From Trichoderma breve (Eukaryota > Ascomycota > Sordariomycetes > Hypocreales > Hypocreaceae), in contig NC_079232.1 of the NCBI RefSeq assembly GCF_028502605.1, positions 4,340,001-4,404,000 on the forward strand: a stretch of DNA of 64,000 bases. The letters are read 5' to 3'. Both the position numbers and the translations under genes were made by a program. Numbering within the stretch: the stretch's first letter is position 1; every line of letters begins with the position of its first letter. Below are positions 1-10,744 of this stretch, piece after piece. The notes beneath the pieces were generated by a model. That model saw nothing but the letters and a program-made list of their open reading frames with translations, was not told the origin of the DNA and did not search any database.

Positions 1-606
1 ACCACCAAAGAAAAAAGAATACGAACCAAGCAGATGAATAAAGAGTTGGAAAATATGAGATAGAACTAAAAGTTGTACTGAATATTTGAATATTAAGCTT
101 TGAGTGTGCTATCTGTCTCTTCTCCTACATTTGCATCGCTACATCTAAGTGGTAGTGGAGCTGACCTTGTAATACAGACCGAGGGCGTTCAATTCCGAAC
201 CGTTTCGGCTCTGATATTCACTTTGATCCTTCTTGGAAAGCCTCTAAGTGAGAATGGCTTTTTACTACCCCTGGATGGTTGCCTAGTACCCTAGTGATTA
301 TGTGGAGTTTAAGCATTGGAACAAGATATGAAAGAATGCCCCTTATTTACTTGCCTAGGCAGGTAGGTAGAAGATGTCCAATTCTTCGAGTGTCTGCTAC
401 TATCATTATTTCCTACTATATCCTTCTAACATCCAATACTATCACTAGCTCTAAATTTAAGACACGGGATGCTAGATAGCAAACTTGGGTTGGTGAATAG
501 CCGCAATTTAACATTTAGCTTACAGCAGAAATTCTTCAAAACCAAGCCCATATACTTCAGTCAACAACTGCAGGCCTGGTGCTAGCACCAATGCTGCGCT
601 ATAACT
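1..606. other. intergenic, no gene seen
   Basis: AT-rich stretch with only short ORFs (up to 66 codons) that lack family resemblance, splice-consistent extensions or coding-like composition. It presumably includes the 3' flank of the HD-domain gene. I see no RNA gene or repeat in it. Confidence 0.5.
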
Positions 607-1363
607 CTATTTACTTGGAGTTGCTTGGGCAGCGTCAAACAAGAGGCGTCCTTCCGTCGTATAGCCCCCGACAAACCTTTTGCCATATTCCATCTGAAAA
701 TTGTCTACACAATGTCAGCACAGAAACAGACCAATGACATCGCATATTATACACACCATAAGTAGTTTGTGGTTTAGAACGGCAAAAGCCACAGATAATT
801 TCGCGAAGACCGCCTCCTAAGTTGAGGCGAGGAAACTTCTTGTTGACAGCATTGTATACCTCCTCAGAGATCGTACCATTCTCATCCAAGGCTGGGCCCC
901 GGAAATCTGCGGCGATTCCGAGAGCACAGACCTTGATGACCTGTTCCTTGTACAGCGCTATCGAGGGAGTAGTATGCAACGCAATTGCATCCCACACTAG
1001 CCGAAGTCTGAAATCATCCCAGTTTTCTGCTTTTCCGTTTTGCTGCTCTTCCTTGATCCAATTGCAAGCAGCTTCTGCACCATCAACTTCAAACCTCTTG
1101 TCCTGGGAAACAAGCTCGCCTGTTATGTCCCAGCCAAGGTCATGGAGGATCGCGCTCACAGCGTGTACTTCGAGATCAATTTCCGAGATAGCACCGGCCT
1201 CATGGAGCTTCTTGTAAACGACAACACCCAGTATCCATGAGCGCATTACATGGTTAAATCCCATATCATTAAGATGAGCGCGAGCATACTTTTGAGCAGC
1301 TTGCACGATCGGAGTGTCAATCACCGTGACTCCTGCGATAGTTATTTCAGGGACTTGGGCCAT
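607..1363 (-). CDS. HD-domain hydrolase, cyanamide hydratase-like
   Basis: Predicted 234-aa protein from two exons (757-1363 and 607-704) joined across a 52-bp intron (705-756, GTGTGT...TGTGTAG). The intron is required: the first exon alone runs into a nonsense tail, whereas the splice creates the family motif TTYDNFQMEYGKRFVGGY. Visible HD-superfamily signature: an early His in HVMRSW, the metal-binding pair in LHDLGWD, and a later HTTPSIAL stretch. Fungal proteins of this layout are annotated as cyanamide hydratase-like (hydration of cyanamide to urea) or as general HD metallohydrolases; the real substrate is often unknown. There is no signal peptide or membrane segment, so it is probably cytosolic. 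A TATAAAAG box lies about 112 bp upstream. The ATG at 1363 is the first in frame. Confidence is high for the fold and splice, low for the substrate. Confidence 0.85.
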
Positions 1364-2208
1364 GATCTAGAGCAACTTTTGGTTGAAAGTAGTGGAAGGT
1401 AAATTTTGAATGGCAACGTTGAGTTGAATTGTATTAAGAAGACTGTTGAGGATTATCTACATCAAACGTGTTTGCTTTTATAGCTAATTCTTACGGGTTC
1501 AAATACTCCTGTTCTAGGTTGACAGGGAAGTAGTTCACAGACTATTCAAATAACCTCATCGTGTGGCTATCAGGTTCTGCTCCGATGTAAGTCGGGTTAT
1601 AAATTTCATCAATACACAAAGCTTGAGCCATACTGGCTAGAAACCTTTATTTTGTTACTTAGTTGTATTCATAATTGAGATAGCTCATTCCCAGCGTAGT
1701 AACTATCAATATTATGTAGTATTATGGTCAAAATGCCCCACGATTCTAGGCATTCATATCCGAACACGTTCGGATATCGTCGTATAGCAGCTGCATAGGA
1801 TGTGCTTTGATAATCGTACCGAAGTTGTTGACTAGAGCGCTCCACATAGCTAGAGATTAGGCAATTAATCCGATTCATAGCAAATAATTCACGGAGTAGA
1901 GTGGGATGCTTCAATTCTAGGTCATGTTGTACAGCGGCATTGACGAAGCTACTTTATTAGACAACGATTAATTCGTCAATAGCTAGCTATATAAGATATG
2001 CCAATAAGCTTATTTTAGAGTATCTATGGTGATGTGCTTCCTTTCGGGGCACTGGCTCCCTGGATCTTACGATCGAACGAGTGAGTCATTCCCATTAATG
2101 ATTTGTCCTTCGGCCAGTCCCTGTAGTGCCTACACCATAGGCATACTCAGGTGGCCATTAATATCAGGCTATGACGCAGTGTGGCTAGTCAAATGATCGG
2201 AAAAGTTT
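1364..2208. other. intergenic, promoter of HD gene and 3' flank of small secreted gene
   Basis: AT-rich and without a credible coding region. An 81-codon minus-strand ORF at 1669-1914 shows no domain, no signal peptide and no splice extension, and is treated as chance. Confidence 0.45.
1475..1482 (-). promoter_or_regulatory. TATA box of the HD-domain gene
   Basis: The minus strand reads TATAAAAG about 112 bp upstream of the ATG of the HD-domain gene, a normal position for a fungal TATA element. Seen in sequence; function inferred. Confidence 0.5.
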
Positions 2209-2797
2209 CTAATCAAGGGCAAGGAAGAAGCTGTGAACTCCTTCGGTAAGCACGAATGCACCTTGATTATTGTTCGCAATGGGATAACATGTTTCCTAAA
2301 GAAATGTTAGAAGAGGCAGCAGATGGAATGTAGTATACTACCACTTACCGACCAGAGGTCACCCTTAGGAACTGACGATTTATTAGTGACTGGTTTCTCG
2401 AGTTCTTCCTGTTGGAATGCACTTACTGGACCAGGTAACCGAATTTCCTTGGCAGTCTCTACCCTCAAAGAAGTATATGGTACAGCCATGGTAAGAATCC
2501 GTCAGCACATGAGCGCCGTAGAGCTTCTGGTCGAAATTGACGCAAGCGAGTGGATCTTGTCCAGTCGTAGGTTTCGAATATATCGGCTTCTGCGTACAAG
2601 CTCCGTCCGGGAACAAGAAAATGTTGGGATTGAATCTCCAATTTGCTCGATCCTGGAGCTCCTTAATATGCGATGGTGCTGCAGAAACGGTAGCGGCTAG
2701 GCCTAGAGCCACAGCGGCAAAGACTTTATTATAGATCTAGTACGAGAAAGTTAGTTGATGTAAGTTGGCTATGAGTTGGCGGTTACTTCGTTACCAT
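2209..2797 (-). CDS. small secreted protein, four exons, 3-nt first coding exon
   Basis: Reconstructed as exons 2795-2797, 2427-2736, 2349-2371 and 2209-2295, giving 140 aa. The introns are 58, 55 and 53 bp. The first coding exon is only the ATG, followed directly by GTAACG and ending at ACTAG after a CAACTAAC branch point. It joins to a strong signal peptide beginning MIYNKVFAAVALGLA and ending near SAAP. The mature part is about 120 residues with five or six Cys (for example in DGACT, PLACVNF, HGCTIYF, GRDCQGN, ETCYPI). I do not recognise a family. Size, secretion and Cys content fit a small secreted cysteine-containing protein, possibly effector-like, which is inference. A TATA-like tract at 2888-2897 supports transcription from this strand. 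The splice model is inferred but closes in frame at every junction. Confidence 0.7.
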
Positions 2798-4126
2798 TTT
2801 ATCTCTTGGCTTGGAATTTTTATTTTCTTGTTTTGTCTTCTGATATAGCAGCAGGGAACTGGTGCTATCATCCAGTGATGCTCGGGCATATATATAAGCA
2901 TATCAACAACCTAGATACTATAGCTTTACTAAATATCTTGTCCTGAATTATAAGTATACTTTCTATAAATATAGTTCCTATAAATATAACACTCAAAAGG
3001 CATTTTTCAGAAACTGTAAGCAGTGACTCCGATCGAAGCCCATAGATGTCTAATTTTACATGTTGGTTAAGCGGGAAACGCCGAGTCCATGTGTAATCTA
3101 TCCGCGTGGTTAATACCCACAATCATAAAGCGGCGGCGCTAGCTCGAGGAATTGCTGTTTGACTGTCTGGGCTCTAGCAGCTCTCATCTTGTATGTACAA
3201 TCTACATTGAAAGGCGTAATGGATTTTGGCTTGCTGTTCATACTTCTCTGCTGCATTGTAGGTGAGGAAGCAAGACAGCCTTCCAAACTATCACAGGATT
3301 AATGTTAGATCTGCTTCACTATATTTGAAGTGTTATATTCACTGTAAGGAGGCTGGCCCTTCTCGTCTTTGACATTTATTAGATCCCGTCGGATGAAAGC
3401 GCACTTCGGTAAGTGGTAGCATTGAAGACTGCTGTGTCAGGTCTGCATATTAGTTCTGACAAAGCCATGCGCATCGCCCTTGAAGATAGTAGCAGATCCG
3501 GAAAAGTGTAATCTTAGTGTTCTAAAAAAAGAAAGAAGAAAGAAAAGAAGAAGAGGAAGGAAAAGAAAAAGGCTGGCCCATGTGTCCCCACGGAGGAATT
3601 ACGTGTACATTCTGGTGATTCTAGTGCAGAAAATTAAACAATACAAATAATACGTAATAAGTCTCTGACAACTCTGGACCACTGACAAGGCTACGGGTAC
3701 ACGCTCTCTAAATGAAGATCATATTGCTAAATTGCCGTGGTACTTGCATTTCAAAATGGAAGTGAGGTGGCATAGTTCTCCAAGCATATCTCCATGTTGC
3801 TGCGAGCCATAAGCGCCTAAAACCTTCTTTGAATTGCCGTTTCCAAGATCATGTTGGCGTCTATAGCTTTTCAACATTCGACAGCGCTGTGCATGTTAGT
3901 GACGACAACTTCCGCAGTGCTAGATACATGACAAGTATCCATTATTTTGTTACGTGCGCAAATACGATCACCGGGTAGAAGAAGCTGTCCATAAGCGCCG
4001 CACTGAAGAAGAATGCACGCTCTAACGCATGACTGGTCCCTTGTTCGTTTGTAATACTTGATAAAACGTATTCCTTATCGACAGCGCAACGTTGTTATTG
4101 TATCTCTTAAATTCTAGTTGTCTAGT
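2798..4126. other. intergenic, no gene seen
   Basis: No ORF with recognisable features. Contains a polypurine tract at about 3527-3575 made of GAA/AAG runs. Otherwise unremarkable AT-rich spacer. Confidence 0.45.
2888..2897 (-). promoter_or_regulatory. TATA-like element of the small secreted gene
   Basis: The minus strand carries TTATATATAT about 90 bp upstream of the predicted ATG at 2797. The position suits a core promoter, but AT richness makes chance occurrence possible. Confidence 0.4.
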
Positions 4127-4612
4127 CTAAGATATGATTGGAATTTCTTTAATAAGGCCAGCCTTAAGAAGTGCGGGAATTGCTTGCTTCTCTGTCCATT
4201 CCGTGCACTTAACGAGAGGCTTCCGATGCTCCCCAGGGTTATAAAATGTCAACGGATCCCACTCCTTCACTGGTTCTGTCTTCATAGTTTCGATATTAAA
4301 AGCTTTCTGCTTTGGCGGTGGCGGGAGATTTTTTAGAATAGAATCCCATTCTTGTTTAAAGTTGACAGCCTTGGTGTATCCTAGTAGTTCCTTCGAATGC
4401 AGGGGCTGGGAATTATCTTCAATGTGGAAGGTTGTTGATTCATAGCTCATACCACTGGTAATGTCACCAATGACATGAAATTTCGTACCACTGGCATCAA
4501 CGTCTGTCTCTACAAATATGACAGTATGATATCGAGGGCTCGGCATATCAGGGTCTTGAACAGCAAGCGTGAATTTGAGTTTATAAACTGAGTACCATTG
4601 AGAGTTTGACAT
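4127..4612 (-). CDS. conserved-looking hypothetical protein, 161 aa
   Basis: Intronless ORF of 161 codons starting MSNSQWYSVYKLKF. No signal peptide, membrane segment or known catalytic motif. The N-terminal half reads like a compact beta-rich domain (PRYHTVIFVETD, then FHVIGDITSGMSYES). The C-terminal half is Lys/Pro/Trp-rich (NLPPPPKQKAFN, EWDPLTFYNPGEHRKPLVKC, EWTEKQAIPALLKAGL). The composition is coding-like and the layout recalls small fungal families of unknown function, but I cannot name one. It stands alone between an empty spacer and the GH23-like gene, with the same orientation as both minus-strand neighbours. Start chosen at the only upstream ATG in frame. Confidence 0.7.
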   Translation of the reverse strand: MSNSQWYSVYKLKFTLAVQDPDMPSPRYHTVIFVETDVDASGTKFHVIGDITSGMSYESTTFHIEDNSQPLHSKELLGYTKAVNFKQEWDSILKNLPPPPKQKAFNIETMKTEPVKEWDPLTFYNPGEHRKPLVKCTEWTEKQAIPALLKAGLIKEIPIIS

Positions 4613-5110
4613 CTTTGGAGTTAAGAGGGAGTATAAGTGACGTTGGTGTTGACAGATGAGGACGCTTTTGGAGAAGAGTTTATTCTTGATGAGGTTGATG
4701 AATCGCGATTAAGCGCAATCACGCGTGTGTAGATTATAGGAAGAACCAAAACGTCTTTGTAAAATGCGGCTTCTGCCTAAAACATCCTTGCAAAATGCAG
4801 CATCTCTCTGTCGCGGCTATGTTTAGCGCTACAGTGTTACCCTGATACAGGAAAAACATGCAGCCGGGATGCGAAATTGGTTATGAGTTAAAGAGCGTTA
4901 CAACTTGACGATGATGGCGAAGCTGCATTCCTCAATCTCGTAGTGATACGATATTAATAACAAATTGAAGGTGATGAACTATTGCCATGACTTGAAATTC
5001 TGTACGGTATAATTAGGTCGGACACATTCACAGTCTATTCTACTGCCAGCGTTCCAGTGGGTTTAAGTCGACATTAAGTTCTTGATGCAATAAATATTAA
5101 ATATTATCAT
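4613..5110. other. intergenic
   Basis: Promoter side of the 161-aa gene and 3' flank of the GH23-like gene. No coding signal seen. Confidence 0.45.
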
Positions 5111-5869
5111 CTAACATAGACCACCGTCGCTGCAGCTTCCCGAGCAGCTGTACGACCCATCGAGATTTGCGTCAGAGCCATACATGTCCTTGCCCTGGAA
5201 CCATCCATTGAGCGTCTCGTGGAGATAGTTAAGGTTCTGGGGATCTCCGTGATCTCTTCCTTCCTGAGAGCAGGGATAGTCCTGCGTGATTCCCCTGCCA
5301 CCGTTGAGTCCAGTGCCATCACTAGCTGTGAACCATCCATTATATGAGCCCAGAGCGTGGACAGCATTGCCACCAGTGTTGTCAAGGGCAGACTGAAGAA
5401 CCCAGGCACCGCAGTCGACATTGTCCTGGATGGGATACTGGCAGCTGCTTTGGCCGTTCTGGCAGTTTCCAGGATCGCACTGCATCAGACCAGGAGTTGG
5501 GCCGCCCGCATCAGCATTGCAAGAAGACTCTTGCATGGCGATGAAGGCCAGGATGGCGGGATCGATGTTGTACTTTTGGCCGGATGACTGGAAGTACTGA
5601 TCATACTGCCGGCAGGGTGCACCAACGCCGTTGTAGTAGTCTGACAGGCTGATGTGTGACAGGCTGTTAATGTCCAAGAAGGGGGGATTCCAACCATTGC
5701 CATTAAGGCCAGAGTTAAGCCAGGCTTCGGAACCGTTGGGACCGCATGCATTTGAACCGCCTGTTGTTGTTGCGCAAGCACCTTGTGCGTTTGGGTTTGT
5801 CTGAGCCGATGCTAGTCTGGCAATAGTGACGGCCAGAGCCACCTGGATGAAGCGAGATGACGAAGTCAT
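5111..5869 (-). CDS. secreted lysozyme-like / lytic transglycosylase (SLT, GH23-like) protein
   Basis: Single-exon 252-aa protein. The first ATG is at 5869; the frame stays open seven codons further to a TTG, which is not used here. An N-terminal hydrophobic segment (FIQVALAVTIARLASAQ) is a clear signal peptide with cleavage after ASAQ. The mature protein has many Cys and Gly/Asn/Ser. The core carries the soluble-lytic-transglycosylase fold signature: YNIDPAILAFIAMQESSCN with the expected catalytic Glu at about residue 114, then PGLMQ, then a helix-rich stretch with NVDCGAWVLQSALDN and ALGSYNGWF. Family members cleave the MurNAc-GlcNAc bond of peptidoglycan, or in some GH23 chitin, outside the cell. 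In a fungus this suggests action on competing bacteria or on chitin-containing walls (inference). The C-terminal tail SCSGSCSDGGLC may form a small disulfide module. Confidence 0.82.
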   Translation of the reverse strand: MTSSSRFIQVALAVTIARLASAQTNPNAQGACATTTGGSNACGPNGSEAWLNSGLNGNGWNPPFLDINSLSHISLSDYYNGVGAPCRQYDQYFQSSGQKYNIDPAILAFIAMQESSCNADAGGPTPGLMQCDPGNCQNGQSSCQYPIQDNVDCGAWVLQSALDNTGGNAVHALGSYNGWFTASDGTGLNGGRGITQDYPCSQEGRDHGDPQNLNYLHETLNGWFQGKDMYGSDANLDGSYSCSGSCSDGGLC

Positions 5870-5953
5870 GGTGAATCTAGTTAATTGCAAGATGAGGGAT
5901 GGATTGAACTGTGCCGGTCTACAACTACCTGAACTATGGCCATCCCCAGCTCC

Positions 5954-5964
5954 CTATTTATTTA
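5954..5964 (-). promoter_or_regulatory. TATA-like box upstream of the GH23-like gene
   Basis: The minus strand reads TAAATAAATAG about 85-95 bp before the ATG at 5869, inside a GC-richer context, so it stands out as a core promoter candidate. Confidence 0.45.
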
Positions 5965-7572
5965 CACCCATCCGGCTCTCGCTGGCCTGGAGCCAAACGA
6001 GGCTCTCGCGATACTTCCATTGCAACCTCTGCAGATCTTGCTGGAATCGTCGGAAGGCGGTGACAGGCGTTAATGGACTGACCTGCCACGTTCGGAAACA
6101 TCATGGCCGATCCAAAGCCGCCATGAAACCTGCAAATGCTCAGAATGGCAAGGGACTCTCTCCACTGCCGGCAACGTTTGTCCGTTTCAGCGTCACAATC
6201 AAGAAGACCTTCCAGAACCTTAAAGAGCCCCCTTGTGCTGCGACCGAAGAACGGCCGTCTAGGGGGATACGACGGGTAGCATTGGGACGGATAGGGAAGC
6301 TCGTGTTAGTGTTAGTGGGCGATCGCCCGGACGAATACGAGTATGTTGCTGGCAGTGTTTTGTTATCCAATTGCCTCTACGCGGGCTTCCGTAACGACTT
6401 AAGTCCGTATGGAATTGGTGGAAGAAGAGCTGACACTTCCGAACAGGGCTTTTATCAAGCTAGCTCGCCCTACGATCTAAGTGGCAGGTTACATCGTGTC
6501 CGCAGGAGCTGGTTTTAGTCATTCGCGGTATGATGTTGATATTTCCGGTATCCCTAGCCACGCATTGTACAAGACATCAACTATGGTAGTTGATGGAGAT
6601 GGACTATGAATATGGTTATTGCAAGAGAAATATTGAGGTAACTTATAATCACGGATACAATGGAGCTTCTCTGTGACAGCCTGACGCTGACGGTCCAGCG
6701 AAACTGTTTCTGTTTATTCCCAACAGCGCCACTTTTTTGGTTGTTTCATTATAAGAGCTTACTTCATGCTGCCATTGGCTCGACCCTGGACATAACCAAC
6801 TTGACAATGGCCTCTCGGACAGGCTTGGACTGCCCTTTGCAAATAGCAACAGTCATAAGACAATCCTTACTCTTTGTTCATTGGCGAAAACTTGAAGACA
6901 GCTACTTATATTTACGATAGCTTATTATGCGACGAGCCAATGCGGATGCATTAGCATATTGGGAAGCGAATAGGCCATAAAAGTGTTGTGTCTATTGAAG
7001 ATGTACCTGGGCAAGGCAAGTGTCGATAGTGAGTGATGAGCTTGGGAGAAAGCACCACAGGCGTTCGTCATGATTCTATGACACATAATTAATGAAACGA
7101 TCAATATGCCGTATACGCATATCTAGTCAACCAAATTAACACATTTTCCCTCATACGCATCTCAGTATATAATTGGCTGTCAAGGGAAATTTGGTGGTGG
7201 TAAGTTCAATGTTGGGAGCAGTGCCAAAGCGCAATTTAGCAGAGAGCCATGAGAAAGTTCAAAACGACAAAGAATCTGAGATTGGATTGAGGGAGCACCG
7301 TACTACAAGGCTAAGCTTACCACGAAACAGTTCTTTGTTGAAACATGGGGACAAGGGGCGATCCAGCATTCCGTAGAGTCAGCAGGACAAAAGAGTAGGC
7401 CAATAATGACAGCTCTAGAAAGCTAATTGGAACTTGATCATATCACAAAGAAATTGTACCGCTCGCATCTCCAGGCAACAATTGAATAGGACCAATAACA
7501 TGAAGGAGGCATGTACACGGCGGCATCCCAAGCTGCCCTGGGCGTCTGGCTCGACATGCCATGTGATTGCCA
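5965..7572. other. intergenic, no supported gene
   Basis: A 230-codon plus-strand ORF at 5826-6518 is antisense to the signal peptide and promoter of the GH23-like gene and has no family features. The rest contains only short ORFs. Treated as non-coding. Confidence 0.45.
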
Positions 7573-7945
7573 CGCAAGCGGAGGACAGAAAAACCGAGAC
7601 TGAGAAGATTTCGAACTCACTCGAGTGAAATCATACGCCTACAAAAAGAGTGGCTACTATATCTACATTTCCCCAATAACTACTACTATTTCTCCAGTAA
7701 CTCCTACTATATATATATTCCTCTATTAACTACTACCCTATCTGCATTTCTTTTAGTAACTACTATTATATAAATATTTCTCTAGTAACTGCTACTCTAT
7801 ATAAACCTTATATTAAAATTGACGTGTTAGCTGTCTTAGCGTTCCCCTACAAAGGCTCTCTTAGATGAGTTGATTAAGTGCTTATATTACTGAATGTGTG
7901 TACGTATTCATTTTGCGGTCTTGCTTTTTCTGACCTTCGCTTGCG
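7573..7945 (+). mobile_element. MITE-like element with terminal inverted repeats, copy 1
   Basis: About 373 bp bounded by imperfect inverted repeats: the left end begins CGCAAGCGGAGGACAG, and the right end (7925-7945) is its reverse complement with two mismatches over 21 positions. The interior is AT-rich, built from degenerate tandem units resembling AACTACTACTAT with TTTCTCCAGT spacers, and near the right end carries CGTTCCCCTACA. It has no coding capacity. A second copy in opposite orientation lies at 49421-49740. Size, inverted ends and absence of ORFs fit a non-autonomous DNA transposon. I could not identify a convincing target-site duplication, so the superfamily is open. Confidence 0.65.
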
Positions 7946-8163
7946 ACGGCAGATTAATTCTTTGTTGATTGAGGCAAGGCCACGACATCCTTTGAACATG
8001 CGTCCTTTCACCATCTTCGGGTCCGCGAGGCTCTAATAGTTTATTTAAATTCTGGGTAAGCACCCTACTTGTTCAGTACCTACTATTTTCCAACATACCA
8101 ACTTTCTACTATTTCCCCTATAATATTGTGAGAATCTACGAATACCCTCAACACCCTCAAAAC

Positions 8164-10121
8164 ATGGGAGGGCCTCCGCCCAACAACATCGTGGATGGTC
8201 GCGTACATATATGCATCCACCCACACTGTGGTGCCTGCGGACAGCTTTTTCTACCTCATGATCGTATTTACGCACGTAAGGAAATATTTCCAACCCTCAA
8301 AAGACGTCATAACTAACGCTTACAGTGCTATTTTGCGAAAGTGCATATGTATATGACGCCGGCAAGTTTTCACGAGAAGGAATTTGGATAAAAGGAGGTT
8401 ACAAGTATTTATGCTGGGAGAGGCCATATCTTGCTCATTGCCGTATTGTGGATGAAAGCGTAACAATCCATATGAATTGTTTAACAGATCTTTGCCGTCC
8501 GGAGTTGGGAATTTGCAAACAAGACTTTAAGGATGGCCTTTCCAAAGAGGGTTTAAGTCGCTTTTGGCTTGGAGCAACCTGGAGATATGCTTGGAGAGAG
8601 ATGAAACCTCTTGAGTTGCCTAGCTATAGTGCTTTTCCTCCTCCGCACATAATAAGCAAAATATGTGGCTTTCATAAGGTACTTCCACCTGAAATCGTCA
8701 CCATGATACAGAGCTATTTTCAACCCAACGTTCTCTGGAGATTATGTTCCATATTTCAGCTTATGGAGGAACTGAATTCGGCAAAGACACACGAAGCGGT
8801 CACCTGCTCGCTTTCCAAAGTGCTGTATTGGTCTCGCGGCAGCGTTCCCAAGTTTGTGGAAAGCGAACAGACTGTCGGCCTTTATGTTTGTTTAAACATT
8901 GATTCTCGAGGCATTAAGTCGATAGAACGCATATCTAAATCTTCGGCAAATGACGAATTCCATGGTTCCGAGAATCCTCACGTCTTTATTATAGAACTCG
9001 CAGAGACAATGAAAACAATCAACGTGGAATTTCAGGTATGTACTTCTAAATACTGTACATATTCTGTCGGGTTTTGAGCAATGTTGAATTTAATATCCGC
9101 TGACTTTCTCAGCTTGGCATGAGTCGTTTACATATTCCTGAGTCATCAAAGTTCAGCATCTGGAGCGCGCCGATGCCCATAAAAAACTTTCTCCATCTTC
9201 AGAGGTTTCAGCGCAAGGTACATTTGCCTAGATCTCCTTCATCTCCACGTTTCGTCGCTATCAATTTAGATCCAAGGTATTGCACAGGACTTTCTTTCTT
9301 TATAAACTGGAGAAGTATAGTGTATATTCATGGACACGGCGAAAAAAGCTTCCCTGCTTTCGAGACTTATGGCAATTTGAACGATTTTTACGAAGGCGAC
9401 CTAATTTGGACCTATATACCGTTAACGACTGAAGATAAGATTAACGAAATCTGTGTTAGGCGGTATAGTCGTACGGAGTCAGCAGTTACTATTACAGTAG
9501 GTCTTCAAATACCATTTTCTGGTTCAAATGAGATCTAATAACCTTTAGTTGATGATGAAATCTGGTCAATCTATAATCGGTACTCTGCCAAGTAATGGGC
9601 AAAAATTCCGGCGCAATAAAAAACTATATACAATGGAGGACGAACATCCATTGCTTATCCATAACATTCTTAGCGGAGATCCTATCTCATATATTGGGCT
9701 TAACACTAAGCCTAAGATGATAACTCGTGGTTTTATCACACCAAAAAAGTCGCCCCTCGCGTTTGGTTGCTTTTCTTCAGCGTCGTTGGAGAATGTTCAA
9801 AATATTTTTGTCTTTACTGATGATTCAACTAAGCTATGCAAAGGCATAATGATCGAGTATAGCAATGGTTTGAAGAGAGCCCTTGGACAATGCCGCCTGG
9901 GTTTGGATTCAGTTCAAAAGTATAATCGGCCATTAAAATTCTCATACGTCACCACGGAATATAGTTGGAAAAGGCACAAAAGCGTGTATGTTAGTTTTGA
10001 TTTGGAAAACGACCTCCATCTTCGAGATAAAAATTTATCGTGGAAGCATTATGAAATGAGAGGCCAACTTTCCTTTTGGTTTACAGCACACGACGTTGCT
10101 TTACGAGTTTCGCAAGATTAG
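8164..10121 (+). CDS. fungal protein of unknown function, 592 aa, four exons
   Basis: Exons 8164-8275, 8326-9035, 9113-9496 and 9549-10121. The introns (50, 77 and 52 bp) all have GT...AG ends, and phases 1, 0 and 0 close in frame. The N-terminus MGGPPPNNIVDGRVHICIHPHCGACGQ... carries a His/Cys cluster (C-x-H-x2-H-C-x2-C), suggestive of a small metal-binding or LIM/RING-like knuckle. A second Cys-rich part follows (LCWERPYLAHC, LTDLCRPELGIC). The body, about residues 150-592, contains PPEIVTMIQSYF, an F-box-like phrase, and long beta-rich stretches such as CTGLSFFINWRSIVYIHGHG. I believe similar proteins occur widely in ascomycetes, but I know no function. No signal peptide or membrane segment, so probably cytosolic or nuclear. 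It lies between the MITE-like element and the duplicated-domain gene. Confidence 0.72.
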
Positions 10122-10744
10122 GCACCTTATTTATATCCTTAGTTACCTTATCACCAAATAGTTATCTTGGACAGCGGGAGCTAGCCTGACCATTTACTCA
10201 TTGCAAGATTAACGACATATGCCTCGGTTTAAGACATAGGTAACTTCCGTCTAACTTTGTAGTTACCGCGGAAAACTGCCAGCAATAGGTCGTCAGTTCA
10301 ACACTACTAATCTATACTAAGGCTAGCATTTCGGCACTCATCTGTCAGCCTGTCTGATCATCGACGCCACTGAAGAGTATAAATCGTATGAACGTTCTCC
10401 GACCCACCCATCATATTCTGTCAGTCTCATTTTCCTTCAGCCACAAAGTTTGAGCCCTGATGATCCGATTTCACATGAGACTATGCATGAGCTTTCTAAA
10501 CAAAGTTTCTCAGCTCTACTGAACTTCCTTAGGATGAAAGCTATTTAAGCTATAGTCAGGTGATGAAAAGTGTCGCTAGCTTTAGATATCATCGTATGAC
10601 GATCGTAGCACCATTTACGCGTGGCAACATTGCCCATTTGATACATAAATACTGCGAGGTAGACGTGTGGTGTTCAAATCAAACAAACCAGCTATATTCC
10701 GCTTGACAAGTTGAAACTGACAAAGTAACAAACCCATCAACACC
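10122..10744. other. intergenic
   Basis: Spacer between two plus-strand genes. The CAACACC just before the next ATG is a normal fungal start context. No other feature seen. Confidence 0.45.

Noticed and set aside
5826..6518. 230-codon plus-strand ORF
   Set aside because: Antisense to the signal peptide and promoter of the GH23-like gene, no domain, unusual composition; best explained as a shadow.
7620..7800. CRISPR-like regular repeat array
   Set aside because: Units are degenerate AT-rich tandems without unique spacers, inside inverted ends, in a fungal genome.
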